Below, piece by piece: positions 1 to 7,909 of a stretch of DNA of 64,000 bases (position 1 is the first letter of the stretch; each line of letters starts with the position of its first letter). The DNA lies in NCBI RefSeq assembly GCF_029360775.1, contig NZ_JARKMZ010000028.1, positions 682,001-746,000 of the forward strand. Reading direction: 5' to 3'. Under the pieces are notes generated by a model that was not told where the DNA came from, ran no database searches, and worked only from the letters and a program-made list of their open reading frames with translations. A program made the position numbers and the translations under genes. The DNA comes from Daejeonella sp. H1SJ63. Its GTDB lineage: Bacteria; Bacteroidota; Bacteroidia; Sphingobacteriales; Sphingobacteriaceae.

Positions 1-2
1 CA

Positions 3-737
3 TGGGAGACATCTTATATCATCGGAGGTGTAATGGGACTAATGCTTCTGGCAATGCGTGTTAGTCTTGCAGAATCAGGAATGTTTAAAAATCTGCAGCA
101 GGATAATGTAAGTAAAGGCAATATATTTATGCTGTTTTCTGATGGGAAACGCTTCAGGAAATATTTAAGCTGTATATTAATTGGTATACCCCTTTGGTTT
201 GTTGTGGGTGTGCTGGTTACATTTTCTCCAGAATTCGGCAAAGAGCTGAATGCAACTGAACCTCTTTCAGCCGGAACCGGGATTATGTATTGCTATATCG
301 GTATTGCTATCGGCGATGTTGTTGCAGGCTTTCTTAGTCAGATGTGGAGATCAAGAAAGAAAGTTATGCTTATTTTCCTGCTTCTGACAGCAGTAAGCAT
401 TGTTGTATATCTGAATGCGGAAGGAATGAATTCACAACAGTTTATATGGCTAACGCTTTTCCTTGGGTTCTCTTCAGGATACTGGGCAACATTTGTTACG
501 ATTGCTTCAGAACAGTTTGGGACTAATCTCAGGGCTACGGTAACTACAACAGTTCCTAATTTTGTTCGTGGTTCTCTTGTACTTGCAACGTTATCTTTTA
601 CAGCTTTAAAGGGTAGTATTGGTATAATAAACAGTGCTTTGGTAGTCGGTTTTATATCCCTGATCATTGCATTGATTGCTCTGTATCAGCTGAAGGAAAC
701 TTTTGGCAAGGATCTCGACTATCTTGAAATAAGTTAA
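3..737 (+). CDS. MFS transporter, C-terminal half (5' end outside window)
   Basis: The reading frame is open from the first bases of the window, so this is the end of a larger gene, not a short protein starting at the first ATG. The visible part begins in a helix ending in MRVSLAESGMF, the Arg-x-Ser-x-x-Glu-Ser segment that closes TM6 in many major facilitator sugar and metabolite carriers. A cytoplasmic loop and six hydrophobic segments follow, which would be TM7-12. A GDVVAGFLSQ helix followed by the basic loop RSRKK fits the TM8/TM9 turn. The substrate cannot be read from this half. hemF follows 55 nt downstream on the same strand but seems to have its own start region. Confidence 0.8.
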   Translation, partial: WETSYIIGGVMGLMLLAMRVSLAESGMFKNLQQDNVSKGNIFMLFSDGKRFRKYLSCILIGIPLWFVVGVLVTFSPEFGKELNATEPLSAGTGIMYCYIGIAIGDVVAGFLSQMWRSRKKVMLIFLLLTAVSIVVYLNAEGMNSQQFIWLTLFLGFSSGYWATFVTIASEQFGTNLRATVTTTVPNFVRGSLVLATLSFTALKGSIGIINSALVVGFISLIIALIALYQLKETFGKDLDYLEIS

Positions 738-792
738 TCCCTGAATTTTAGAATTCCTTTCGTCTTATTAATAAAAACCTCATTTTTGATTC

Positions 793-1701
793 ATGATTAC
801 GAAGGAGCAGATTGCTGAAGCTTATCAGGAGATTCAGGATGAAATATGTGCCGGGCTTGAACGGGCTGATGGTAAAGGAAAATTTCGGGAAGAGTTATGG
901 GAAAGAGATGGAGGAGGAGGTGGACGTACCCGGATTATTCAAAACGGTAGTTTTCTTGAAAAAGGTGGAGTAAACTTTTCTGCAGTTCATGGTAAATTGC
1001 CGGATGCTATAAAAAAGGCCTTTGGCGTTAGTACAGATGACTTTTTTGCAACCGGTGTCTCCATAGTAATACATCCTGACCATCCCTGGATTCCGATCAT
1101 TCATATGAACATCCGGTATTTTGAGATGACCGGAGAAGCAGGCAGGGAATTACGCTGGTTTGGAGGTGGTATTGATCTTACACCGCACTATGTTATAAAG
1201 GAGGATGCTCAATTCTTTCATTCAGCCCTGAAAGATACCTGCGACCGTTTTAAACTCGACTTCTATACAAAATTCAAAAAATGGGCCGATGACTATTTCT
1301 TCATTAAGCACCGGAATGAAACAAGGGGTATTGGTGGCATTTTTTATGATCGTTTAAATCCGGAATCTACCGGACTGGACTGGGAATCTATTTTTGAATT
1401 CTCAAAAGCAGTTGGCAGAACTTTTGTTCCTGTTTATTCAGAATTGATCAGCAGAAATAAGGATAAGACCTATAACGATATACATAAAGACTGGCAATAT
1501 CAGCGCAGAAGCCGCTATGTTGAATTTAATCTGGTTTATGATGCAGGTACTAAATTCGGACTTGAAACGAATGGCCGGATCGAATCTATACTGATGAGTT
1601 TACCACCTCAGGCTAACTGGACTTACGATTTTAAACCTGATACCGGATCTGAGGAAGAAAATACCCTGAATCTTTTAAAAAAAGGCATCAATTGGGTTTA
1701 A
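793..1701 (+). CDS. hemF: Oxygen-dependent coproporphyrinogen-III oxidase
   Basis: HemF carries out the aerobic oxidative decarboxylation of coproporphyrinogen III to protoporphyrinogen IX in heme synthesis and acts in the cytosol. The 302 residues match the usual family length. Family blocks are present in order: WERDGGGGGRTRI near 36-48, FSAVHG near 62-67, IHMNIRYFE near 103-111, WFGGGIDLTPHY near 122-133, KHRNETRGIGGIFYD near 172-186 and RRSRYVEFNLVYDAGTKFGL near 238-257. The starting ATG lies 4 nt after a CATTTTTG sequence, one base from the phylum's -7 box, so the mRNA may be nearly leaderless. A small lipoprotein gene follows 15 nt downstream and is probably co-transcribed. Confidence 0.96.
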   Translation: MITKEQIAEAYQEIQDEICAGLERADGKGKFREELWERDGGGGGRTRIIQNGSFLEKGGVNFSAVHGKLPDAIKKAFGVSTDDFFATGVSIVIHPDHPWIPIIHMNIRYFEMTGEAGRELRWFGGGIDLTPHYVIKEDAQFFHSALKDTCDRFKLDFYTKFKKWADDYFFIKHRNETRGIGGIFYDRLNPESTGLDWESIFEFSKAVGRTFVPVYSELISRNKDKTYNDIHKDWQYQRRSRYVEFNLVYDAGTKFGLETNGRIESILMSLPPQANWTYDFKPDTGSEEENTLNLLKKGINWV

Positions 1702-1716
1702 TTATGAAATGTTGAA

Positions 1717-2118
1717 ATGAAAAAGCATCTGAAATTTATACTGCCGTCCATTTGTCTGATAATTATCAGCTCCTGCAGTTCCGGACCATTAAACGGTACC
1801 TGGCAATATGACGGTGGAATATACAATGGCAGGTCTCAGAAAGCATCAACTGAATTTCTTTTGCAAAGAACTTATGCAAAAGATACGTATGAAGCCTTTA
1901 TGCTTGAAGGGAGTAATGAGCCTGAATTGTATAACTCAGGCATATATGAAATCAGAGCTGACAGTATTTACATCACCAGCAAATTCAGCAGCAGACCTTC
2001 TCAAAACACAGATGTCAGAATAGCATACAAATTCTCAATTAATGATGCTAAATTAACCATCAACGGTATTCTTCCCAATGGAATGATTGTAGAAGAATAC
2101 TGGAAAAAAATTAAATAA
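1717..2118 (+). CDS. Small lipoprotein with lipocalin-like beta domain, function unknown
   Basis: This 133-residue protein has a lysine-rich N-terminus, a hydrophobic stretch and a lipobox ending ISSC at Cys20, so it should be exported and lipid-anchored (signal peptidase II). The mature part starts SSGPLNGTWQYDGG. The GTW motif followed by alternating strands resembles the small lipocalin-like domains common in Bacteroidota lipoproteins. I do not recognise a specific family or ligand. It sits 15 nt after hemF, suggesting co-transcription, but nothing in the sequence ties it to heme chemistry. Confidence 0.75.
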   Translation: MKKHLKFILPSICLIIISSCSSGPLNGTWQYDGGIYNGRSQKASTEFLLQRTYAKDTYEAFMLEGSNEPELYNSGIYEIRADSIYITSKFSSRPSQNTDVRIAYKFSINDAKLTINGILPNGMIVEEYWKKIK

Positions 2119-2161
2119 GTATCAATTCAGCATATTTTCGGAATCTTTTATTAACATCAGA

Positions 2162-2188
2162 TTGTCATAATATTTGAAAATAGTTTTG
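2162..2188 (+). promoter_or_regulatory. Probable litR operon promoter
   Basis: TAGTTTTG at 2181-2188 matches the Bacteroidota -7 consensus TAnnTTTG. A TTG at 2162-2164 could be the -33 element, although the 16-nt spacer is shorter than the usual 19-21. Transcription would start near 2193, about 25 nt before the litR ATG. A palindrome overlaps the -7 box (see next entry). Confidence 0.5.
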
Positions 2189-2216
2189 TTTAAATTTTTT
2201 ACTATAAATTTAAACA
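2187..2216. promoter_or_regulatory. Perfect 9-bp palindrome over the litR start region (candidate operator)
   Basis: TGTTTAAAT (2187-2195) and ATTTAAACA (2208-2216) are a perfect inverted repeat with a 12-nt spacer. It lies between the -7 box and the ATG, which follows directly at 2217. Repressors of the MerR/CarH type bind repeated or inverted sites over their own promoters, so this is a plausible autoregulatory operator for the light sensor. Single half-sites also occur by chance in this AT-rich DNA (for example 4581 and 9381), but I saw no second full palindrome. Confidence 0.45.
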
Positions 2217-3119
2217 ATGAATTTATTCTCAATCTCTCAGTTATCGCAATTCTCCGGAATTAAAGCCCATACCATCAGGATATGGGAGCAGAGATACAAT
2301 GCATTAAGTCCGCAGCGTTCAGAAGGAAATACCAGATATTATAACGACAAGCAATTATCCCGTCTTCTTAATATCGTTAGTATGATGGAAAGCGGTCATA
2401 AGGTTTCTGCATTAGGGATATTAAGCGATGATGAACTTTTTAAACTTGTCAGAAAATTATTGATTGAGCCAGACAAGAGTGCAAATGAATATTACATCTC
2501 TCAGCTTCTCTCGGCAGGAATGAGGTATGACGATATTTATTTTAATCAGGTATTTGCAAAAGCTCTTGAAACTTTAGGGTTAAGGGGCACATATATTAAT
2601 GTCATTCTCCCTCTTATGAATCGTTTAGGATTAATGTGGGCAGCAGACATATTACCAACTGTGCATGAACATTTTATTAGTAATATAATCAGGCAAAAGC
2701 TTTCAGTTATAATTGAATCAACCAGGGTACCCGATGCAGATTCAGAAAGCTGGTTACTCTTTCTCCCCGAAAATGAGTTTCATGAAATTGCTTTGCTTTT
2801 TGCTCATTTTATTATCCGGGACAATGGTGGGAAGGTAATATATCTGGGCTGTGATGTTCCGTTGGAATCCGTCATTTCAGCTATTAATGATGTAAACCCG
2901 GATAACCTGCTCATGTTTTTAGTTCATTTTGATCATGCTGAAATGATTCAGGAGCAGATAGCTGAATTAAATCATTATTTTAAGGGTAATAAGTTTTATA
3001 TAGCGGGAAATCCTAAATTGATTTCAGGTCTCAAATTAACTGATAGAACAGAGTGTTTGCACTCCATTAATAGTCTTGAAAATACTTTAAAATCAGGTTC
3101 AGAAGTTCATTCAAATTAA
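2217..3119 (+). CDS. litR: MerR-family regulator with B12-binding domain (LitR/CarH-like light sensor)
   Basis: The N-terminus (about 1-72) is a MerR winged helix: SISQLSQFSGIKAHTIRIWE, then a basic NTRYYND wing. The C-terminal half has both parts of a photosensory cobalamin module. The four-helix bundle carries the W-x9-E-H signature (Trp141, Glu151, His152). The Rossmann-like B12 domain has an EFHEIA loop with the candidate lower-ligand His189, then YLGCDVP near 209-215. In known CarH/LitR proteins adenosylcobalamin supports DNA binding in the dark, and light breaks the Co-C bond and releases repression. Two deviations stand out: Ala192 replaces the Gly of the usual E-x-H-x-x-G motif, and Ala142 follows the Trp where Thermus CarH has His. 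It is two nt upstream of crtI and probably controls the run that follows. Confidence 0.85.
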   Translation: MNLFSISQLSQFSGIKAHTIRIWEQRYNALSPQRSEGNTRYYNDKQLSRLLNIVSMMESGHKVSALGILSDDELFKLVRKLLIEPDKSANEYYISQLLSAGMRYDDIYFNQVFAKALETLGLRGTYINVILPLMNRLGLMWAADILPTVHEHFISNIIRQKLSVIIESTRVPDADSESWLLFLPENEFHEIALLFAHFIIRDNGGKVIYLGCDVPLESVISAINDVNPDNLLMFLVHFDHAEMIQEQIAELNHYFKGNKFYIAGNPKLISGLKLTDRTECLHSINSLENTLKSGSEVHSN

Positions 3120-3121
3120 TA

Positions 3122-4594
3122 ATGTCAAGGATAATCGTCATTGGGTCTGGTTTTTCCGGTTTAAGTACAGCGTCTTATTTGTCTGCTGCCGGACATGAAG
3201 TTCTTGTGCTTGAAAAGAACGGTACTCCGGGAGGAAGGGCAAGACAATTAAAAGATAAGGGCTATGTTTTTGATATGGGGCCAAGTTGGTATTGGATGCC
3301 TGATGTATTTGAAATTTTTTTTAATGATTTTGGATATAAAGTATCTGATTTCTACAAACTAAAATTACTTAGTCCCTCGTTTGATATTGTTTTCCCTCAG
3401 GGCGAAGTATTAAGTGTTCCTGAAACATATTCAGCACTTGAATTATTGTTTGAGTCAATAGAAAAGGGAAGTGCAACAAGGTTGAAGCAATTTATGAATG
3501 AAGCTCAGTATAAATATGAGACCGGAATGGGTAGCCTTGTTTACAAACCAGGATTATCCTGGACAGAATTTGCAGACTTGGATCTGATGAAGGGAACTTT
3601 ACGGCTTCAGGTATTTAGTTCTTTCAGAAAGCATGTCAGAAAGTTCTTTTCAAATCCGAAGCTTGTAGCTCTGATGGAATTTCCTGTACTTTTTCTTGGC
3701 GCAATGCCTCAGGATACTCCGGCACTCTACAGTTTAATGAATTATGCGGGACTGAAACTTGGCACATGGTATCCGGAAGGTGGCTTTGGGAAGGTAATAG
3801 AGGCTATGATGGAAATCGGTACAAAGAATGGTGTAAAATATAATTTCAATTCACCTGTTGATCAGATTGTTCTGGAAAACGATAAAGTTACAGGGGTGAT
3901 AGTCAATGGCGAAAAGATAGATTGCGATGCCCTGATTGCTTCATCAGATTATCATCATACTGAGAACAAATTACTTCCGGCTGAGTATCGTAATTATCGG
4001 CCTGAATACTGGGATAAGAAAACATTTGCGCCCTCTTGTCTGATATTTTACGTAGGCTTAAATAAAAAAATCAAATCAATAAATCATCATACCTTATTTT
4101 TTGACGAGGATCTGGAGAAACACGCAATTGAAATTTACAAGAGTCCAAAATGGCCTGATAAGCCACTGTTTTATGTGTGCTGTCCTTCCAGGTCTGATGA
4201 TTCAGTAGCGCCTGAAGGTCATGAAAATTTATTCTTTTTAATGCCTTTGGCACCGGGATTAAATGATCTGGAAGAGCTAAGAGAAAAGTATTTTGAGATT
4301 ATGCTGGATCGCCTGCAAAAGTATATTGGCGAAAATATTTCAGGGTCCATTGATTATAAAAAGTCTTATTGTGTGAACGATTTCATAAGCGATTATAATT
4401 CATTTAAAGGCAATGCATATGGTTTGGCTAATACATTAATGCAAACAGCGATCCTGAAACCATCCCTGAAAAATAAAAAAGTAAATAACCTGTTTTATAC
4501 TGGTCAGCTGACTGTACCCGGTCCCGGCGTCCCGCCTGCAATAATTTCGGGAAAAGTGGCTGCAGGACAATTGCATAAATATTTAAACAAATAG
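3122..4594 (+). CDS. crtI: Phytoene desaturase / carotenoid dehydrogenase
   Basis: This FAD enzyme introduces successive double bases of unsaturation into phytoene to give coloured carotenes at the membrane. The 490 residues fit the CrtI family. The N-terminal Rossmann motif is GSGFSG at 8-13, followed by the acidic Glu31 and the GGRA loop at 37-40. A second FAD block near 455-485 reads LFYTGQLTVPGPGVPPA, diagnostic for bacterial desaturases. The start lies 2 nt after the litR stop and crtB follows after 4 nt, so expression should be coupled to the light regulator. The number of desaturation steps cannot be read from the sequence. Confidence 0.95.
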   Translation: MSRIIVIGSGFSGLSTASYLSAAGHEVLVLEKNGTPGGRARQLKDKGYVFDMGPSWYWMPDVFEIFFNDFGYKVSDFYKLKLLSPSFDIVFPQGEVLSVPETYSALELLFESIEKGSATRLKQFMNEAQYKYETGMGSLVYKPGLSWTEFADLDLMKGTLRLQVFSSFRKHVRKFFSNPKLVALMEFPVLFLGAMPQDTPALYSLMNYAGLKLGTWYPEGGFGKVIEAMMEIGTKNGVKYNFNSPVDQIVLENDKVTGVIVNGEKIDCDALIASSDYHHTENKLLPAEYRNYRPEYWDKKTFAPSCLIFYVGLNKKIKSINHHTLFFDEDLEKHAIEIYKSPKWPDKPLFYVCCPSRSDDSVAPEGHENLFFLMPLAPGLNDLEELREKYFEIMLDRLQKYIGENISGSIDYKKSYCVNDFISDYNSFKGNAYGLANTLMQTAILKPSLKNKKVNNLFYTGQLTVPGPGVPPAIISGKVAAGQLHKYLNK

Positions 4595-4598
4595 TCCG

Positions 4599-5435
4599 AT
4601 GAAACTATTGTATGATAACCTTTCAGTTGAAGTAAGTAAAATGACAACGCGTGCTTACAGTACAAGTTTTTCATTAGGTATTTACTTTCTGAATAACAGA
4701 TTCAGGAATTCAATTTATTCAATTTATGGTTTTGTCCGGCTTGCTGATGAAATCGTAGACAGCTTTGAGGGCTATGACAAGAAATTTTTGCTTGAAAAAT
4801 TTAAAAAGGAAACCCATGAAGCTATTGAAAGCAGAATTTCGTTAAATCCAATCCTGAATTCTTTTCAGCAGGCCGTGCATCAGTATAATATCTGTACAGA
4901 TCTGATTGATATATTTCTTCAAAGCATGGAAATGGATCTGGACAAGATTGAATATAATACTGAAAGGTACGAGCAATATATACTTGGATCTGCAGAAGTT
5001 GTTGGTCTGATGTGCCTTCATGTATTTACTGAAGGCAATTTAAAGCAGTTTAATGAGCTTAAGCCGTATGCGATGAAACTTGGTGCAGCCTTTCAGAAAG
5101 TAAACTTCCTCAGGGATCTGAAGGATGATTATCAGCTTTTGGGAAGGAGTTATTTTCCAAATGTTAATATATCAGAGTTTAATACTCTGGCTAAGGAGCA
5201 AATTGAGCTTGAGATTGAAGCAGATTTTAAAATTGCTTTACAGGGTATCAGGATGCTGCCTGCAAGTTCTAAAGGAGGAGTTTATCTGGCATATATATAT
5301 TATAAATCATTATTTGAAAAAATAAAAAAAATTCCTGCTGCCCGGGTGATGACAGAACGCGTAAGAATTAACAATGGCAGAAAATTAAGTCTTATGATCA
5401 ACTGTATGGTTCAAAATAAATTAAACCTTGTGTGA
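4599..5435 (+). CDS. crtB: Phytoene synthase (squalene/phytoene synthase family)
   Basis: CrtB condenses two geranylgeranyl diphosphates head to head into phytoene, the committed carotenoid step. The 278-residue protein starts with a YSTSFSLG block near 20-27. It has both Mg-diphosphate-binding aspartate clusters: DEIVD at 50-54 and DLKDD at 173-177, inside NFLRDLKDDYQLLGRSYFP. Position next to crtI favours phytoene over squalene synthase. The TGA stop shares bases with the GTG start of the next gene (GTGA overlap), so translation is probably coupled. Confidence 0.94.
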   Translation: MKLLYDNLSVEVSKMTTRAYSTSFSLGIYFLNNRFRNSIYSIYGFVRLADEIVDSFEGYDKKFLLEKFKKETHEAIESRISLNPILNSFQQAVHQYNICTDLIDIFLQSMEMDLDKIEYNTERYEQYILGSAEVVGLMCLHVFTEGNLKQFNELKPYAMKLGAAFQKVNFLRDLKDDYQLLGRSYFPNVNISEFNTLAKEQIELEIEADFKIALQGIRMLPASSKGGVYLAYIYYKSLFEKIKKIPAARVMTERVRINNGRKLSLMINCMVQNKLNLV

Positions 5436-5896
5436 AACAGCTTGTATTTATATTTCTTTTAATTCAGTCATCTTCTTTATTTGCCAATAATTTGCCAATC
5501 AAAGAAGTCAGGAAGATGTTCCACCGATCTGTTAATTCAGAACAGGAATGTAAAAAGCTGATCCAAATATTGGAGCCATTTAACGTAAAAATTAATCCCT
5601 TATATTCCGGTTATCATGCAGGAGCAATTATGCTGATGGCAAAACACGTTATTAACCCGTTCAGTAAATTATCCTATTTTAAAAAGGGCAGAATTATGTT
5701 AGAAAAGGCTATTAATACTGATAAGAATAATGTAGAACTAAGATTCCTCAGATATACAATTCAGAACAGTGTTCCTGCGTTCTTAAATTATAGCCAGAAT
5801 AAAAAGCAGGATAAAGAGTTTCTCATTTCCTCATTGGCTTCACTGGAAGATCATGAACTAAAGCAAGCAATTAACAATTATTTGAAAAAAACATGA
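5432..5896 (+). CDS. Small exported protein of unknown function in the carotenoid operon
   Basis: This 154-residue protein starts with GTG inside the crtB stop (GTGA overlap), and its own stop overlaps the idi start (ATGA). It has a hydrophobic signal peptide ending near SLFANN. The mature part is predicted mostly helical, with segments such as KGRIMLEKAINTDKNNVELR that resemble a single TPR-like helical pair. I do not recognise a named family. Tight coupling to crtB and idi implies a role in pigment synthesis, placement or precursor supply. It occupies a place where related operons often have crtZ or crtY, but it has no hydroxylase His boxes and no cyclase motif. Confidence 0.75.
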   Translation: MKQLVFIFLLIQSSSLFANNLPIKEVRKMFHRSVNSEQECKKLIQILEPFNVKINPLYSGYHAGAIMLMAKHVINPFSKLSYFKKGRIMLEKAINTDKNNVELRFLRYTIQNSVPAFLNYSQNKKQDKEFLISSLASLEDHELKQAINNYLKKT

Positions 5897-6462
5897 GTTT
5901 AACTAAAGCTACTGCTACAGATAATGAACCGATGATTTTAGTTAATGAAAAAGATGAAGAAATCGGTATTCAGGATAAATTATCAGTACATCAATCAGGT
6001 TTGTTACACCGGGCATTTTCTGTGTTTATTTTTAATACTGAAGGCAAACTTATCCTTCAACAGCGCGCCGACACAAAGTATCATTCCCCCGGATTGTGGA
6101 CCAATACCTGCTGCAGTCACCCAAGGCCCGAGGAACTAACTCTTGATGCATGCAAGCGTCGGTTGAAAGAAGAAATGGGCATGGTAGTTGAACCTGAGTT
6201 CAGTTTCAGCTTTATCTATAAATATCAATTTACAAATGGCCTGACAGAGCATGAATTTGATCATGTTTTTATAGGCATTAGTAATGATCAGCCTGTTCTG
6301 AATAAAGATGAAGTTAAAAGCTGGAGATATATTGGCTTAAATGAGCTTGAATCTGAAATTTTAATTCATCCTGAAAATTATACCCCATGGCTAAAGATCT
6401 GCCTGCCGAAACTAAAAAAGCAGATTACTAAATCAAGGTTTAAATATGATATTTCAGTTTAA
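5893..6462 (+). CDS. idi: Isopentenyl-diphosphate delta-isomerase, type I (Nudix fold)
   Basis: Idi interconverts IPP and DMAPP and so balances the C5 precursors for carotenoid synthesis. The 189 residues contain the type I set: candidate metal ligands His33 and His39 (LLHRAFSVF), KYHSPGLWTNTCCSHP at 62-77 with the catalytic Cys (probably Cys74) and His76, a Nudix-like CKRRLKEEMGM helix at 87-97, and LTEHEFDHVF near 117-126 with Glu119 and Glu121. YTPWLKI near the end is also typical. The start overlaps the preceding stop by 4 nt and the next gene begins 17 nt before the idi stop. Confidence 0.96.
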   Translation: MSLTKATATDNEPMILVNEKDEEIGIQDKLSVHQSGLLHRAFSVFIFNTEGKLILQQRADTKYHSPGLWTNTCCSHPRPEELTLDACKRRLKEEMGMVVEPEFSFSFIYKYQFTNGLTEHEFDHVFIGISNDQPVLNKDEVKSWRYIGLNELESEILIHPENYTPWLKICLPKLKKQITKSRFKYDISV

Positions 6463-6916
6463 TTCAGAACATTTATTACCTGTTACAATGGAGGTAGCCT
6501 GGGAATTCTTCTCTTCGCCTGGAAATCTTGCCAGGATTACCCCTCCTGAAATGGACTTTAAAGTTTTAACAGATCCTGGGGAGCTTGAAATTTATGATGG
6601 TATGCTTATTGACTATACAGTTAAACCATTGTTCGGGCTTCCGCTGTATTGGCAAACAGAAATATTTATGGTTGATAAACCTAACTGTTTTGCTGATCGT
6701 CAATTGAAAGGGCCATATAAATTGTGGGAACATAAGCATACCTTTATTCAGCAGGAAAATGGAGTTTTGATGAAAGATGAAGTAAGATATCAGCTGCCTT
6801 TAGGTATAATTGGTCAAATGGCACATTCTATACTTGTTAGGAAAAAGGTTGAAAATATTTTTATATTCCGGGCAAAAGTTTTGGATCAGATTTTCAGAAA
6901 ACCTGAACAAAAATGA
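6446..6916 (+). CDS. SRPBCC (START/Bet v1-like) family protein
   Basis: A 156-residue soluble protein with the SRPBCC start pattern: a beta strand, then VAWEFFSSPGNLARITPP, where two short helices form the lid of a hydrophobic cavity. Strands ending in YWQTEI and DEVRYQLPLG follow, and a long C-terminal helix closes the domain. The family binds lipids, polyketides or other hydrophobic ligands; no catalytic residue is evident. Its frame overlaps idi by 17 nt. Relatives of this protein sit beside photolyase and TIGR01777 epimerase genes in other bacteria, as here, but their function is not known to me. Confidence 0.8.
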   Translation: MIFQFNSEHLLPVTMEVAWEFFSSPGNLARITPPEMDFKVLTDPGELEIYDGMLIDYTVKPLFGLPLYWQTEIFMVDKPNCFADRQLKGPYKLWEHKHTFIQQENGVLMKDEVRYQLPLGIIGQMAHSILVRKKVENIFIFRAKVLDQIFRKPEQK

Positions 6917-6967
6917 CCAGTTTTGATACAGATATATAACCAGATAATTCAGGCTATTTAATAATCA

Positions 6968-7897
6968 ATGAATAATTCAGCAAATACCTCTACAAAAAGT
7001 ATTCTTATTACAGGTGCAAGTGGACTGATTGGCTCTAAACTGATCAGATTCCTTCAGGAAAAGGGACATACAGTTGCAGTACTTTCCAGAAGTCCGGAAA
7101 ATATCAAAGGAGCAAAAGCCTTTCACTGGGATGTTGAGAATAAGCAGATAGACAAAAATGCATTCGCAGGAATAGATACGATTATTAATCTTGCAGGTGC
7201 AGGGGTTGCTGAAAGACGCTGGACCAATAGCCGGAAACAGTTAATAATTGATAGCAGAGTGGAATCTGTTAAATTACTTTACAAGGCTATTTCAGAAACA
7301 AAATCACCTGTTAAAACGTTTATATCTGCTTCTGCAATTGGCTTTTACGGCGACAGGGCAGACGAGATTCTGACTGAAGACAGTTCAGGCGGCTCTGATT
7401 TCCTGGCCGAATGTTGCAAAAAGTGGGAGGGAGCTATTGATGAGGGTGCTCAACTCAATATGCGTATCGTGAAACTCAGAATCGGTCTGGTCCTTGCACG
7501 TCAGGGGGGGGCATTGGTTGAAATGGCAAGAACTGTTAATTTCTTCCTGGGTGCAGCATTAGGTTCAGGGAAACAATGGATGCCATGGATTCATCTTACC
7601 GATCTGCTTGCAATTTTCGAGAGTGCAGTAGCTAATCCTGAATATAAAGGTACCTATAATGCATGCAGCAGCTTGCCGGTAACCAATTCAGAATTTACCA
7701 GGATTTTAGCAAGGGTACTTTTCAGACCAGTTTGGCCGGTTAATGTTCCTGAATTTGTGCTTAAAGCATTGTTAGGCGAGATGAGCACAGTCATACTTAA
7801 CAGCAATAGAACATCTTCCCGAAAATTACTTAATATGGGCTTTCACTTCCGCTATCCGGGCCTTAAAGATGCATTAAAGGAGATCTATTCACACTAA
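6968..7897 (+). CDS. TIGR01777-family SDR epimerase (YfcH-like)
   Basis: The N-terminus has an extended-SDR NAD(P) Rossmann motif, ILITGASGLIGSKL near 14-27. A DTIINLAGAG strand and the SASAIGFYGD segment follow, where the family carries its Ser and Tyr. MPWIHLTDL lies in the middle, and the C-terminal part resembles the DUF1731 tail of TIGR01777 proteins. Length (309) is normal. The physiological substrate of this family is not established. It is 51 nt after the SRPBCC gene and 12 nt before the photolyase gene, so it belongs to the same run. Confidence 0.88.
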   Translation: MNNSANTSTKSILITGASGLIGSKLIRFLQEKGHTVAVLSRSPENIKGAKAFHWDVENKQIDKNAFAGIDTIINLAGAGVAERRWTNSRKQLIIDSRVESVKLLYKAISETKSPVKTFISASAIGFYGDRADEILTEDSSGGSDFLAECCKKWEGAIDEGAQLNMRIVKLRIGLVLARQGGALVEMARTVNFFLGAALGSGKQWMPWIHLTDLLAIFESAVANPEYKGTYNACSSLPVTNSEFTRILARVLFRPVWPVNVPEFVLKALLGEMSTVILNSNRTSSRKLLNMGFHFRYPGLKDALKEIYSH

Positions 7898-7909
7898 TCC
7901 TGTTTCTGA

